64,000 bases of DNA from Acarospora socialis (lineage: Eukaryota; Ascomycota; Lecanoromycetes; Acarosporales; Acarosporaceae). Under the pieces are notes generated by a model. The model was not told where the DNA came from, did not search any database, and saw only the letters and a list, made by a program, of their open reading frames with translations. Location of the stretch: the NCBI GenBank assembly GCA_025617375.2, contig JAMYGW020000003.1, forward strand, positions 372,001-436,000. The letters run 5' to 3'. Below, piece by piece: positions 37,475 to 49,082 of this stretch (the stretch's first letter is position 1; each line of letters starts with the position of its first letter). Position numbers and translations under genes: made by a program.

Positions 37475-38743
37475 GGTGAAGAAACTTTGTGGTTGCGACG
37501 GGGTTTTCTTCGACGGATGAAGAGGAATGTGGTTCTGGACCAGCTTTTTATGGTGTCTGAGAGCATGGGTGTTCCTGCAATGTCAATCGTTTCAGCGGTG
37601 TCGGCCTGAATCTCCCTTCCAGCGTCACGTCGCCTTGGTATCGCCATTGGGGGCGTGTGGTTGCGAGCGGTGAGAAGGAATGGCTATTGGTTAGGTTAGG
37701 GTCGAGATACTTCCCCATGGGACTGCCTGGGCTCTGACGCACCGGGCCACGATCCTGCAGTCAATGAAATCTAAGCGGTTATAGATAGCTTGCCGGTCTG
37801 ACAGCCCACATGCGTGGGCTGTGCCGCTTCTTCCCCGGGAATTTTGAACCTTGCTTCGAGCAAGGAAGTGAGGCAGTAGGGATCCACGGAGAAGGACTCG
37901 GGTATCCATCTACCATGATAGTCACCGGATGTTACCACAAGCGGCACGGATGCCAAGCATACTCATACGTCTTGTCTGTACGACTGCTCGTCGCCAAACC
38001 CCTACATCTGTGCACCAAAGAGCAATTGACCCTCGGATAAGTCAGTGCTGCAGTACTTATGTGACCACCGTTTAGCTTCGTTGGAAAAAGCTGTAGGCTG
38101 GTTTAAACCAAGATAATATCAGAATGCATATGTGCGTGGTGCATGTGGGCTGCCGCTTATAGTACCCTATTGTCGGACACTAAAGACGTCGTCACTAAGG
38201 CACCTACCCACATTTACATGCCTACCTTACCCACCCACCTAAATCCTCCGTGAAACTACTGGTGATGCTTGAAGATGGAAAAGCCACTTCTCGGTACTTC
38301 GCAAAGTGTAAGGTAGGCCGAAACACGTGCACACCGGTGTACCTCTGAAGCGGTGGCCGATTGCTACATGGTACCAGGTAGGTAGGTGCCTTAGCGACGC
38401 GCATAATTCTACAAGCTAAGGTATCATCGAGGGGGAGGCTTTGTCTGACGGGAGGAGGTACTTGGCGAAGTGACTACGACTCGCCCTTTGATGAAGCCTC
38501 ATTTTTACATATCAAGTACATGTCGTCTATGTGTGAGAGATTAGGGCTACACAACAGGATACCTAGTTTAGGAGAAGGGTGCGTCCATGCATCGCCTGCA
38601 CCGGGTAAGCAAACCGGCATAGTCCCAGTCAGCATGAGGTGGTCATGAGAACCATCCTCGACTCTTCCTGCCACACTGGAGATTACACGAAGCAGTGATT
38701 ACTGATTGATGGGTGTTTCTCCAAAAAGTGTTTAGTGACATGC
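37475..38743. other. intergenic, no gene seen
   Basis: About 1.27 kb between the dioxygenase start and the 3' end of the transporter gene. Small frames carry no domain. The dioxygenase promoter should lie at the left. Short ggtaggtaggtgcc/taaggta words occur near 38370-38430. Confidence 0.4.
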
Positions 38744-40515
38744 TTACTTTCCCATCTCCGTAGCATCCGTCCGTTCTTTTGGGTCATCCATCAGTAAATT
38801 GTTCTTCATCACCAAACTCATCGCTGCAGCAAGTGCCATCTCGGCCATAGCCACCAAAAAGACCCCTTTCAAGGCTCGCAAATAGACATCCGTCACAGAC
38901 TGCTTTTCGGAGCCGGTCAGCCCCTGTAAAGCCTCAAAGTCCGTGGTGATCTTATGTAAGATATCGGGCTTTCCCATCAAAAGAGCACGTAATTCGCCCA
39001 TCGAAATCTTTTGGAAAATGGTCGATGCGATCGTGATGCCGAAGGTTAAGCCGGTTGACTCGATAGTCCAGGATGCAGCTTGAATGACTGCCTGCTTTTG
39101 ATCGTCCACCGAACTCAATACGCCCATCAACCTGGTAACAAATGCCCCACCAAATCCAACACCGATAAGGCCAAGGTATAAGAAAGGAGCCCATGAGGGC
39201 GTGTATCGTGTCAAGGTGCATATCAGAACCGCCCCTAGGACCGACGACGTCTGCACAAGTACGTTGACATAGTAATAGCGGCCTGTTGCCTTCACCAGAA
39301 ACCCGGTTGCGAAGGAACTTAGAGCCAGGCAGATTGCCATGGGTATGAACCGAAGCCCGCTTGCGCCTGTCGAAAAGCCCAAGACCTGAAGATATATTGG
39401 CACATAAAACATAATGCTGATGTTGGCGGCACTTGCAAAGAAAAAGCTCAACTGAGCGGAGACGACAGTACGTTGAAGAAGGGTACGAAGCGGTATCACT
39501 GGATTCTCTGCCTTGTTGAAGTCCCAGTATAGAAATAAGCCGAAGCTGAAAGCAGCTAGGGTCAAGGAAACAATGACAAGTGGGCTATTCCAGCCAACGG
39601 AGGTCCCACCCGAGTTCATGGCTACCTGGAAAAGGACAATTGCAAGTACAAGGGAGCCACCGCCAACGTAATCGATTCGGCCCAGCAGCGAAGAATGACT
39701 CTTGTGTTGAGGTATCCTAACGACGAAAAACACTAGGGCTGCGCCTATGACTATGATAGGAGGCTGTATCAGAAAAGCCCATTTCCATCCGATGGCTTCG
39801 TTGATTTCTCCGCCGTAGACACCTCCCAATGCTAAAGTGATTCCATAAGCGATATTGCCAAGGCCTTCAATCAGAGCTCGTTTCCTCAATGGCACCAAGT
39901 CCGATTCAACGAACGCTGTGATCGAGATGATTGCTCCCCCACCAAGACCCTCAATAATGCGGCCAAGGAGGAAAACCCAGAGGGTGGGAGCAAGTCCACA
40001 CATCAGAGTTCCAGTCGCGAATAGAGCGTAGCAAACCACAAGCCCTTTCCGACGGCCATAAATATCAGTCAAATGCCCACTGAGAGGTTGTGATACCGAG
40101 GCGCCGATTGGAAATGTTGTTTGGATCCATGATAACTTGGAGAAGGAGCCATAAGAAGCAGAAATCGGACCACTTATTGTCGCCAACATAGTATCATCTG
40201 AAACCCCATGAGCTTTCGTGTACCGTACCCACCATGGTCACCATTGTAGCATACCTAGTGCCACGAGAAGGACTCCGAGCTATCTCTGTTTTAGTTGTTC
40301 GGTTCTCCTAGACTGACAGGATATGATCCTACCCATAGGCCACCTAGTATTACTGCTAGACGGACTTTCGAGGGCTCTCGGACCGAATCTTGGGAGTCAA
40401 TCCGTCCATTGTCATCAACAGTTGGCGATGTAGTGAACAACTTGAGTCGGGTGTCTGAACGACCTTGACTCCCGTGGTAGGGGAAGTCGTCTTGGTGAGC
40501 CATTACTGCATCCAT
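38744..40515 (-). CDS. MFS drug:H+ antiporter, DHA2 (14-TM) type
   Basis: Exons 40515-40333, 40279-40255 (a 25-base microexon) and 40197-38744 give 553 residues. The microexon supplies LGVLLVAL, completing helix 1 between GGLW and DDTMLATI. The MFS motif A is present as GHLTDIYGRRKG. The antiporter motif region GLGGGAIISIT and LGGVYGGEINEAIGWKWAFLI (motif C-like) follow. The hydrophobic segments fit 14 transmembrane helices and a plasma-membrane exporter that uses the proton gradient. Such pumps commonly sit next to NRPS genes and give self-protection or secretion. It points away from the NRPS gene across a shared upstream region, so the two could be co-controlled. The N-terminal 50 residues are polar and cytosolic. 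Confidence 0.9.
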
Positions 40516-42425
40516 TGCAGACAACTGAAAGCGGACAGTTCTAGGCTCCTTGTGCAGTTCTGGTGAATGACGGGAACACTTGTGATAGCAGAGAACGAGG
40601 GCCCCGCAAATCCGCTGTCGAGCTCACAGAGGATATCACAACATCGCAAGCTCAACTCCGAATGAATCCCATGCACCTTGAGTTGTTTCGGCCGTGTTTC
40701 CGGGCCTGGTGTGCCTTAGTGGCAGATGTGCCCATGCTTCCCGTCACGTTCAGCATCCAACTCCCTCGCAATGATCACGGTGATTGCTTTTGTGCCCTTC
40801 ATGTACATATAAGACATTGTTTAAACCACTTAGGGCAGGTAGATGGGCAAGCGATGCGGCGTATCATCGTCTTCCCCACCAGCTTCCCCAACAGCTGCAT
40901 CCGATGATGAAGCTGACGTTGCCTGGCTCTTCTGTAGTAATTCCAGACGAGGTGGTTTGGGTCAGTTTTCCGGTGGCTCTTCGGTGCACCTGGAATGAAT
41001 AGGCGGGTAACGCGAATCTTTTCGTTCGTCTAGTCTGGTTGACGAAGGATCCATACATGATAGGATCATACCATCTGGACCCCACACTCGGGGCGTCCGG
41101 CAACAAGTCTAGGTTAAGGATCCTGGAGAAGGATGATTACGTTCTCCATGTCCTGAATGCACAGAATCTAAACCCCGGGCCACCTCTATCGAACCGAATA
41201 GCTCAGGGTGATAACGGAGTATGACGGCTCGAGCGCTCCACCATCTTGCTGCCTGCATGCATGAGAGTGGAGTTTGACACTGGTCGATCGTTCTATCTTG
41301 ATCTTTGCATGTGGCTTGACGAGGCTTGAGTTGGTATTGCGCTAGACATAGTTCATAACGTCGTACCTAGATTTTGATATGGTAGTTCGTGGAAAACCGA
41401 CCTGCAGCCGCTTTGACGTTTTTGACATCTACAGCTACAAGGGTACAGGTAAGGTATGACTACATTACCTAGACAACCATGTGCTTCGTTACCCGTTCGC
41501 CAAAACCCTAGCGTTCTACCTCGCTTGAAAAGGATTCAGCTCAACATGGTAGGATTCATGACAGCGAAACAAAACATAGTCATTCTCAGTCTTCAGCCCT
41601 CAGGTAACTAGGTATCCCACACACCGTAGCTGCGTTACTTACTTAGGATAGTCACCTCCCAAGTTTCTTATATCCGCACATTCGAGTAGTGATGGCGGGC
41701 ATCGGGCTGTATCTTCGGATATATCCCTCACTTCAAATCCGGCTTCATGTGGCACAGTTGGCTTCGGTATCGAGTCAAATGGCTCATCCATCGTTTGAAG
41801 ATCACGGCCGCTATTCCAGGTGACTTGTCTTACCTTCCAGTCTCAGAAGATCGAAGATGCAGAGTAGGGGCACGGCAAGCATTGCATTCCTACCCGTTCC
41901 TTTGGAGTGCTCCTTGTCACACTTTGGAGGATCACCTTCGGAGGATAGAGTCGAGCGAGCTGAAACTCGCACAAGAGTAGCTGCCTAATGAATCTTGGAG
42001 GATTGCAACTTCCTTTTGCTAATCTTGCCTGCGACAAGGTGGGTGGAGCAGGGGCCCTTGACCCGCTCCATCTTGATTGTGGGTCTCTGTTATGGCCCTC
42101 TTTGGCACGGCTCATGTTACCTGGTTGTTGAGTTCAGACCCCAAGGGATGTCCAACGACGCAGCATGCAGACAGCAAGTACTACAGCATCTTTTCGTTGT
42201 CTCGGAGGGATTCCTATTGGCAGAATAGGCCTCAGCAATAGCTATGGACCAAGTCGGTCGAGACTTGAATACTGTGATAAGAATTCCCAAAATCCGTGTT
42301 TGCAGGAACGACGAGTTTCTTCTAAGCCAACTGCTCATTCTTTGCAAGACCGTCACACACACGTACCTTCAACGTCTGTATCATCACAACTGAACGTACG
42401 CCGCGCGAATTTTTCCAAGGAAGCC
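40516..42425. promoter_or_regulatory. divergent region between the MFS exporter and the NRPS
   Basis: About 1.9 kb between outward-facing start codons. Frames of 60-90 codons occur on both strands but none has recognisable content. An in-frame ATG at 42165 upstream of the NRPS start would add 87 residues with no NRPS character. This is where joint control of the locus would be expected. I cannot name a factor. Confidence 0.4.
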
Positions 42426-45400
42426 ATGGCCGATGAACTCATCACCCTCGAGAACCATGGGTCACTGGGAGCTAGAGACGACCAGCAGATCTGGGAATGG
42501 AATGGAATTCCTCCTGAAGCTGTCAGTACCAGTGCGCATTATATGATTCAGAAACGCACGCTCGAACAATCCAACTCGGCAGCGGTATGCTCATGGGACG
42601 GTGACCTCACATATGGCGAGCTCGAGGGCTTGTCTTCACGCCTGGCAGGCTTCTTAGCTGGTCATGGCGTGGGTCCGGAGGTACTTGTGCCTCTTTGTTT
42701 TGAGAAGTCCAGGTGGACAATTGTTGCGATGCTCGCGGTGCTGAAAGCTGGCGGAGCATTCATACCACTTGATTCTACCCAGCCAATAACCCGGTTGGAA
42801 TCTGCTATCCGTCAGACAAATGCTGGCCTCGCACTTGCGTCAAGAGAGTGTGCGCAAATCTGCAAGAACGTGATCGACTTTGTCTTTATAGTCGATGCAG
42901 AAAGTGTTGCTCAGCTCGGAAGAGGTGCAGCACTTCCTGAGGCATTGGATCCCACAACCGCTGCATATGTGATATTTACCTCTGGCAGTACCGGGAAGCC
43001 CAAAGGCGTGGTCATCGAGCACGAGCAACTAAGTACGAGCTCAACAAAGGGTGGAAAAGCTATGGGCTTTGAAAGCAAGCCTCGCGTCCTACAGTTCGCT
43101 TCTTACGCCTTCGATGCCTGTATCCTGGAGATCATTACGACATTGATATTCGGAGGATGTGTTTGTGTTCCATCCGAATGGGAGCGCATGAATGGCATTG
43201 TCGATGCTATGAATAGGATGCAAGTCACATGTGCTTTCTTCACGCCTTCACTTCTCAGTAACCTACGCTTCGAAACCATGGAAACACTCAATACCGTCAT
43301 CCTTGGCGGAGAAAGCCTTCCTCCAGCCCTCGTCCAAGTGTGGGCTGCTAAGCTGAGACTCATACTTGCGTACGGTCCGACCGAATGCTGTGTTATCTGT
43401 TTCACGGTAGATACAGGTCTGTGCACACCTGGTCCGGGGGACATAGGAAGAGCGATCAGTGGAAGATCATGGATTGTGGAGGTTAACGACTTTAACTTGT
43501 TGGCTCGAATTGGCACGGTTGGCGAGCTCTTGATTGAGGGTCCTATCTTAGCCAGAGGTTACCTGAACGACATAACTAAGACTGAAGCGGCTTTCATCTA
43601 CAACCCAAGCTGGATGCCGAAGCAGCAGTTTCCTTGTCGATTCTACAGGACAGGAGACTTAGTGAAGTACAACAACGATGGGTCTATTAACTTTGTGGGA
43701 CGAATCGATAATCAGGTAAAACTACGAGGGCAGCGATTGGAGCTGGGCGAGGTGGAACATCACTTACGGAATTGCCTCTTGACACTTATAAGTGTAGTCG
43801 AAGTAGTGGTTGAGCTGGTGGTGTCTGTAGGCGAGAGGACCTCACCGTTTTTGGCCATGTTTTTTCGCCCCGACGAAGGCATGAACTCACTCGGGTACTT
43901 GCAGTGGGGCGAAGACAAAATATCGACACCTATGATTTCGGAAACGGAGCAACAGCATCTCAAGTCGTTGATATCGGAGATACAGGCCAAGATGTTACTC
44001 GCATTGCCAGCTTATGCAGTGCCAACAGTTTACATTCCTATACGCCGTGTTCCCATGTCTACCTCTGGCAAAGCGGACCGAAACAAGCTACGGTGCATAG
44101 CGGCAGAGCTACATGTGTCGCACTTAGCTCAATTCTCCATCACGCCAAACAGCTCCTCTAATTTAGCACATGGTTCGCCGTCGTCACCCATAGAACGGCA
44201 GCTGCGAGGCCTTTGGGCGGAGGTCTTAAAAATCAGCCCCACCGATATTGGGTTGGACGATAACTTCTTTTGGCTTGGAGGTAATTCGGTGGCAGCAATA
44301 GGACTTGTTGCAGCTGCACGTACTGCCAGTCTATATCTGACAGTGGAAACCATCTTCAAGAAACCGACCCTATCCGACATGGGCCTACTGACAACCAAGC
44401 TGCCCAAACATGGGGAGTGTAAGACTGCTCCTTTTGCGCTAATAGACCGCACCAATGTAATAAATTCTATCCGCGAGGAAGCCAGTATCCAGTGTGATAT
44501 CAATAAAGATCTCATCGAAGACATTTACCCGTGTTCGCCGACACAGCAGGGTCTTATGGCTCTCTCCATGAAAGACGCTGGCACCTACATTATGCAGTTG
44601 GTCTACTCGTTGCCCTTATCCTTGGATCTTGTTAAGTTCAAGGCGGCTTGGCAGACGGTAGCCACATGCAACCCTATTCTACGAACCCGCTTCTATGAGG
44701 ACGCTTCGTCAGGCTTATTCCAAGTTGTCGTGAGAGAACCTCTTCGCTGGCAACTATACGAAGAAAAGAATGTCAAGTCATACCTTACGGAGGACAAATA
44801 TGTTCCGATGCAGATGGGGCACCCGATGTCATGGTATGCTTTAATCCGGGGTTCCGAAGCCTCGGAATATCAGTTGGTTTGGACTGTCCATCATTCTCTT
44901 CTAGACGGTTGGTCGCTCTCAAGAGTTATCTCGTGTGTTCAGCAAGCGTATGCGGGACGACCGGTAGCTCCTGCTCCTGGCTTCAACACCTTCATAGAAT
45001 ACCTATCTAGCAGAGATATAGAAGCCTCAAAGGCATTCTGGCGCAGCCACTTAACCGATGCACACCCTCCTACATTTCCACAGCTTCCATCGCCAACGTA
45101 TCGGCCGTTCGGGAACACTTCTGCCACGCACGAGGTATTATTGTCTCGACAAGCCCGAAGCAATATTACCACCGCCACGATCATCAAAGCAGCATGGTCA
45201 TTGTTGGTTGGCATTTATTCCAACACGACTGATGTAATTACCGGAATCACTCTAAACGGTCGTACGGCAAAACTTCCAGGCATTGAACACATTGTGGGTC
45301 CAACAATCGTCACAGTTCCGTTCAGAACGCAATTTCGAGCTGATCAATCCATAACCGACTTGCTGGAGAGGATTCAACAGCTGTATATCGATATGATTCC

Positions 45401-48400
45401 ATTCGAACAGCTTGGCCTTCCGAACATCAAGCTCTTGAGTGCAGAGGCTGAAGCAGCGTGCGATTTCCGGAGTTTACTGGTAATACAGTCAATAAGAGCA
45501 CCAGATCTCAACGGATTTCCTCCTGAGTTGCTCTCGACCAAACAAGACATATCATTATCCTTAGATTACGGGTTGACTATGGAATGCGAACTTCAGGGAA
45601 ACCGTGTCATGATTCGAGCCACGTCCGATGACAAACTTCTCAGCGCAGTACAGGTACAGCGATTATTCCGTCAATTTGAACACCTCATTCACCAGCTGTC
45701 CTCAGAAGATCCTGCAGCGAGAGTGTCTGATGTTCAGAAAGCTTGCCAAGCAGATATACAGGAAGTGTTCGAATGGAACACGACTGTTCCTAAAGGCTCT
45801 CATGCATGTGTGCATGATCTTATTCAACAACGTACTCGAAGTCAGCCAGATCGTCCATCAATCTGCTCCTGGGATGGGGAGCTTACTTATGGGACTCTTG
45901 AAGAGCTCTCCTCCCGTCTAGCATCCCATCTCGCGAAAGACAGAAGTATCGGCCCCGAAACGTTGGTACCAGTGTGCTTTGAGAAGTCCAAGTGGGCTGT
46001 TGTCGCCATGGTAGCAGTGCTTAAAGCTGGTGGAGCATGCGTACCGATTGACCCGAAGCACCCAGTAAGCCGCCTTAAGATGATGGTTGCGGACCTGGGA
46101 CAGAGGGGTGCAAGCGTGATTCTCACCTCAGCATCAAGTGCACCCCTACTTTCCGGCATCAAGCCCACGCTGGTTGTGGGTCCATCCCTGTTTCAGGATC
46201 TTCCGGCAGGGCCTTACACGGTTCCCGAGAAGGCGAGTCCAAGAAATCCAGCGTTTGTTATCTTCACTTCCGGCAGCACTGGAAAACCGAAAGGGGTTAT
46301 CCTTGAGCACATGGCTGTATGCACCAGCGCTCAAGAGCATGGTGGAGTCATCAGACTAAACAATGAGTCCCGAGTATTGCAATTCGCAGCCTACACGTTC
46401 GATATCAGTATTAGCGATATCTTTGTCACGCTCATGTATGGTGGTTGTGTATGCATCCCTTCGGAACACGATAAGATGAACAACCTGCCAGGAGCGATTC
46501 AGTCCCTGAACGCGAATCAAGCTTGCCTTACATCTACCGTGGCCAGTTATCTTTACCCTAAAGATGTGAAAAGTCTGAGAGTTCTAGTTGTTGCCGGCGA
46601 ACCGATGACGAAAGAAGTAGTGGAGCGATGGGCGGACTGTGTCACATTGATTAACATGTATGGCCCAGCAGAATGCACGATCTACTGCATTGGTAAGCCA
46701 GACATCCATCTATACGATCAACCTAGTGTCATTGGTCACGGTGTTGGAGCTCTGGTCTGGATTACAAACTCCGATGATTCGAACTCGTTGGCACCGATCG
46801 GTGGGACTGGCGAAATATTGATCGAGGGTCCGACGCTGGCGCGAGGCTACCTCAGCGATGAAGCGCAGACCAAATCCGCATTTATTGAAGATCCAGCATG
46901 GATATCAAGGAGCGCATGTGGTCACAGTCCACGCCGGATGTACAAGACCGGGGATTTGGCGCATTACAATGCTGACGGCTCGATAAGCTTTGTTGGGCGA
47001 AAGGATGACAGCCAGGTGAAGCTTCGGGGTCAAAGGATGGAGCTAGGTGAAGTCGAATACCAGTTACGGGCATGTCTGTCGAGCCCGGTTGAGGCAACTG
47101 CTCTTGTGATAAAACCAACCCATGGGCGGCCTACTTTGGCCGCTTTCATACACACTGCAGATGTTACCGGCGTACCAGGTACCCAAGAAAGCATAGCAAA
47201 ATCATCAGCACAGCTCGAGCTTTTCCGATCTTTGACTGCTGGACTAGAACCCAAATTGGCGTCAGTGTTACCAGCATATATGGTCCCATCCGTTTTCATC
47301 CCGACATCCAGGATTCCGCTCACGACATCCGGCAAGACGGATCGCAAGAAGTTGCAGCAGATGGCAGCAGAGATGTCAATTGACCAACTAGCAGCCTTTC
47401 GAAGCTTACGGACCGAACATGTACCGCCATCAACCCGCATGGAGCAGCGTTTGCACAATCTCTGGAAAGCGCTGCTGAACATCAAAGATATGGGGATTGA
47501 GGACAACTTTTTCCAGCTAGGAGGCGATTCCATAACTGCAATGCGACTTGTCGCGGCTGCTCGCAAGGAAGGCCTATCTCTCAGCGTGGACAAAATCTTC
47601 AAGAACCCGATCTTGTCTGAGATGGCGTTGATCACTCGCGAGAATGCTTTGGAGTTGTCTACCGATGTCCTTCCTTTTTCGTTGTTGGAAAATGGTAGAA
47701 CGGCGCACTTCTTAGACGAGGCTGCTTCGCAATGCAAAGTTGCCAAAGACCGGATCGAAGACATCTATCCATGTACACCACAGCAAGAGTATTGGATAAA
47801 CGGTGGTATTGAGAGTCACGAGCATCAGGCACAAACTGTTTATTCGTTACCGGCTTCTCTGGATGTGACCAAGTTTTGCGCTGCCTGGGACGCCGTCGCC
47901 AATTGTCATGCTATTCTCCGGACACGCATCGTACGTACGTCGTCTGGGTACTTACAGGTAGTAGTGAAAGGTGGTGTGGAGTGGCGTAGGGAAACCTCCC
48001 TGGAACAATACTTGTTGAGGGATAGAGCTGCCCTTATCGGCCTCGGCAACCGCCTACAGCGCTTTTGCATAATTGAGGATGACAGCCTGGATGGACGGTA
48101 CTTTGTGTTTACGGCACAGCATTCTTCGTACGATGGCTGGTCTCTTCATCTTCTATTCGAAGACCTGGGCTACGCTTATAAACACGGATTCTCTCGTGCG
48201 TCTGGAGCGAAGTTCAATCGATTCATCAAAGTCTTAGTCGATACTGATGCACATGCTGCAAGCATGTTCTGGCAATCACAGCTGGCTGGGGTTCATTCAA
48301 AGCCATTGTTCGTCGTCCCGGAAGGCCATCGAATCTTTCCGGATACACAGTGGAAACGAAAGATCAGGCTGTTAGCAGCTCACGGATCCAGCATAACGAT

Positions 48401-49082
48401 TTCAACAATGATCGAGGTAGCTTGGTCAATCGTGTTCACTCGCACTCTTGAATGCAACGATGTCGTGCTCGACATTCTCCGCGCTGGCCGCACCACTCCT
48501 GTGCCTGGCATCGAAGATCTGGTTGCCCCAACTTGTACTGCACTTCCATTGCGTGTCCATGTTAACTCTAGACAAAAGATACAAGATCTACTCCTGGGCG
48601 TACAGCAACAGTTGAGCGAAATGACACCATTCGAACATCGAGGCTTTGACAATATCGCAAGCCTCAATGAGGAAGTCGCTTCGGCCTGTAAACATTCCAT
48701 CCGAATTAACATCGCCCCGCCCTTGGGCGACACGCAGCCTCGACAAGCGATAGATCTGCCTCTGGTCTGGGCGGAACTAGCGTTGATTTTGCCTTTCAGG
48801 ATAGACTGTGCCATTAGCAAAACCGATGTCGATGTGGAAGCCGTGTTTGACAAGGATATCATCTCCATAGATCGAGTGGACCAGCTCCTCCGTCAATTCG
48901 AACAAGCACTCCGACAAGTTTGGCTGAGTGACGGTAAGCAAAAGATAGAAGAAGTTGACTTGACTGGCACATCGGACGTGGAGTCTTCACTTCTTGACTC
49001 TATCTCCACCGAATCAGGTCGCGTACGAAAGTTGATGTTGGCAAGTATCCCTGCCATTTGGTTCCAGTCCTGTGAGAGCTAA
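42426..49082 (+). CDS. two-module non-ribosomal peptide synthetase, A-T-C-A-T-C
   Basis: One exon of 2218 residues. Order: A1 (FTSGSTGKPKG about 184; YRTGDL; SGKAD about 546), T1 (LGGNS, Ser about 620), C1 (HHSLLDG about 821), A2 (FTSGSTGKPKG about 1281; YKTGDL; SGKTD about 1637), T2 (LGGDS, Ser about 1702), C2 (QHSSYDG about 1898). It should activate two amino acids, join them on C1 and release the product through C2, since no thioesterase or reductase follows. This is the layout of fungal two-residue synthetases such as the brevianamide F type. A hand-threaded ten-residue code reads DALFIGAVIK for A1 and DISTVAMIYK for A2. Neither gives a confident substrate. C2 keeps the second His and the DG but has Gln for the first His, as in many terminal fungal C domains. 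The start at 42426 (MADELITLE) is preferred over 42165. Confidence 0.95.
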   Translation: MADELITLENHGSLGARDDQQIWEWNGIPPEAVSTSAHYMIQKRTLEQSNSAAVCSWDGDLTYGELEGLSSRLAGFLAGHGVGPEVLVPLCFEKSRWTIVAMLAVLKAGGAFIPLDSTQPITRLESAIRQTNAGLALASRECAQICKNVIDFVFIVDAESVAQLGRGAALPEALDPTTAAYVIFTSGSTGKPKGVVIEHEQLSTSSTKGGKAMGFESKPRVLQFASYAFDACILEIITTLIFGGCVCVPSEWERMNGIVDAMNRMQVTCAFFTPSLLSNLRFETMETLNTVILGGESLPPALVQVWAAKLRLILAYGPTECCVICFTVDTGLCTPGPGDIGRAISGRSWIVEVNDFNLLARIGTVGELLIEGPILARGYLNDITKTEAAFIYNPSWMPKQQFPCRFYRTGDLVKYNNDGSINFVGRIDNQVKLRGQRLELGEVEHHLRNCLLTLISVVEVVVELVVSVGERTSPFLAMFFRPDEGMNSLGYLQWGEDKISTPMISETEQQHLKSLISEIQAKMLLALPAYAVPTVYIPIRRVPMSTSGKADRNKLRCIAAELHVSHLAQFSITPNSSSNLAHGSPSSPIERQLRGLWAEVLKISPTDIGLDDNFFWLGGNSVAAIGLVAAARTASLYLTVETIFKKPTLSDMGLLTTKLPKHGECKTAPFALIDRTNVINSIREEASIQCDINKDLIEDIYPCSPTQQGLMALSMKDAGTYIMQLVYSLPLSLDLVKFKAAWQTVATCNPILRTRFYEDASSGLFQVVVREPLRWQLYEEKNVKSYLTEDKYVPMQMGHPMSWYALIRGSEASEYQLVWTVHHSLLDGWSLSRVISCVQQAYAGRPVAPAPGFNTFIEYLSSRDIEASKAFWRSHLTDAHPPTFPQLPSPTYRPFGNTSATHEVLLSRQARSNITTATIIKAAWSLLVGIYSNTTDVITGITLNGRTAKLPGIEHIVGPTIVTVPFRTQFRADQSITDLLERIQQLYIDMIPFEQLGLPNIKLLSAEAEAACDFRSLLVIQSIRAPDLNGFPPELLSTKQDISLSLDYGLTMECELQGNRVMIRATSDDKLLSAVQVQRLFRQFEHLIHQLSSEDPAARVSDVQKACQADIQEVFEWNTTVPKGSHACVHDLIQQRTRSQPDRPSICSWDGELTYGTLEELSSRLASHLAKDRSIGPETLVPVCFEKSKWAVVAMVAVLKAGGACVPIDPKHPVSRLKMMVADLGQRGASVILTSASSAPLLSGIKPTLVVGPSLFQDLPAGPYTVPEKASPRNPAFVIFTSGSTGKPKGVILEHMAVCTSAQEHGGVIRLNNESRVLQFAAYTFDISISDIFVTLMYGGCVCIPSEHDKMNNLPGAIQSLNANQACLTSTVASYLYPKDVKSLRVLVVAGEPMTKEVVERWADCVTLINMYGPAECTIYCIGKPDIHLYDQPSVIGHGVGALVWITNSDDSNSLAPIGGTGEILIEGPTLARGYLSDEAQTKSAFIEDPAWISRSACGHSPRRMYKTGDLAHYNADGSISFVGRKDDSQVKLRGQRMELGEVEYQLRACLSSPVEATALVIKPTHGRPTLAAFIHTADVTGVPGTQESIAKSSAQLELFRSLTAGLEPKLASVLPAYMVPSVFIPTSRIPLTTSGKTDRKKLQQMAAEMSIDQLAAFRSLRTEHVPPSTRMEQRLHNLWKALLNIKDMGIEDNFFQLGGDSITAMRLVAAARKEGLSLSVDKIFKNPILSEMALITRENALELSTDVLPFSLLENGRTAHFLDEAASQCKVAKDRIEDIYPCTPQQEYWINGGIESHEHQAQTVYSLPASLDVTKFCAAWDAVANCHAILRTRIVRTSSGYLQVVVKGGVEWRRETSLEQYLLRDRAALIGLGNRLQRFCIIEDDSLDGRYFVFTAQHSSYDGWSLHLLFEDLGYAYKHGFSRASGAKFNRFIKVLVDTDAHAASMFWQSQLAGVHSKPLFVVPEGHRIFPDTQWKRKIRLLAAHGSSITISTMIEVAWSIVFTRTLECNDVVLDILRAGRTTPVPGIEDLVAPTCTALPLRVHVNSRQKIQDLLLGVQQQLSEMTPFEHRGFDNIASLNEEVASACKHSIRINIAPPLGDTQPRQAIDLPLVWAELALILPFRIDCAISKTDVDVEAVFDKDIISIDRVDQLLRQFEQALRQVWLSDGKQKIEEVDLTGTSDVESSLLDSISTESGRVRKLMLASIPAIWFQSCES

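Noticed and set aside
42165-42425. Upstream in-frame start for the NRPS
   Set aside because: The 87 added residues have no NRPS character, while the ATG at 42426 gives the usual short lead to A1.
47030-47764. 244-codon open frame antisense to the NRPS
   Set aside because: Lies fully inside the A2/T2 coding region and has no domain.
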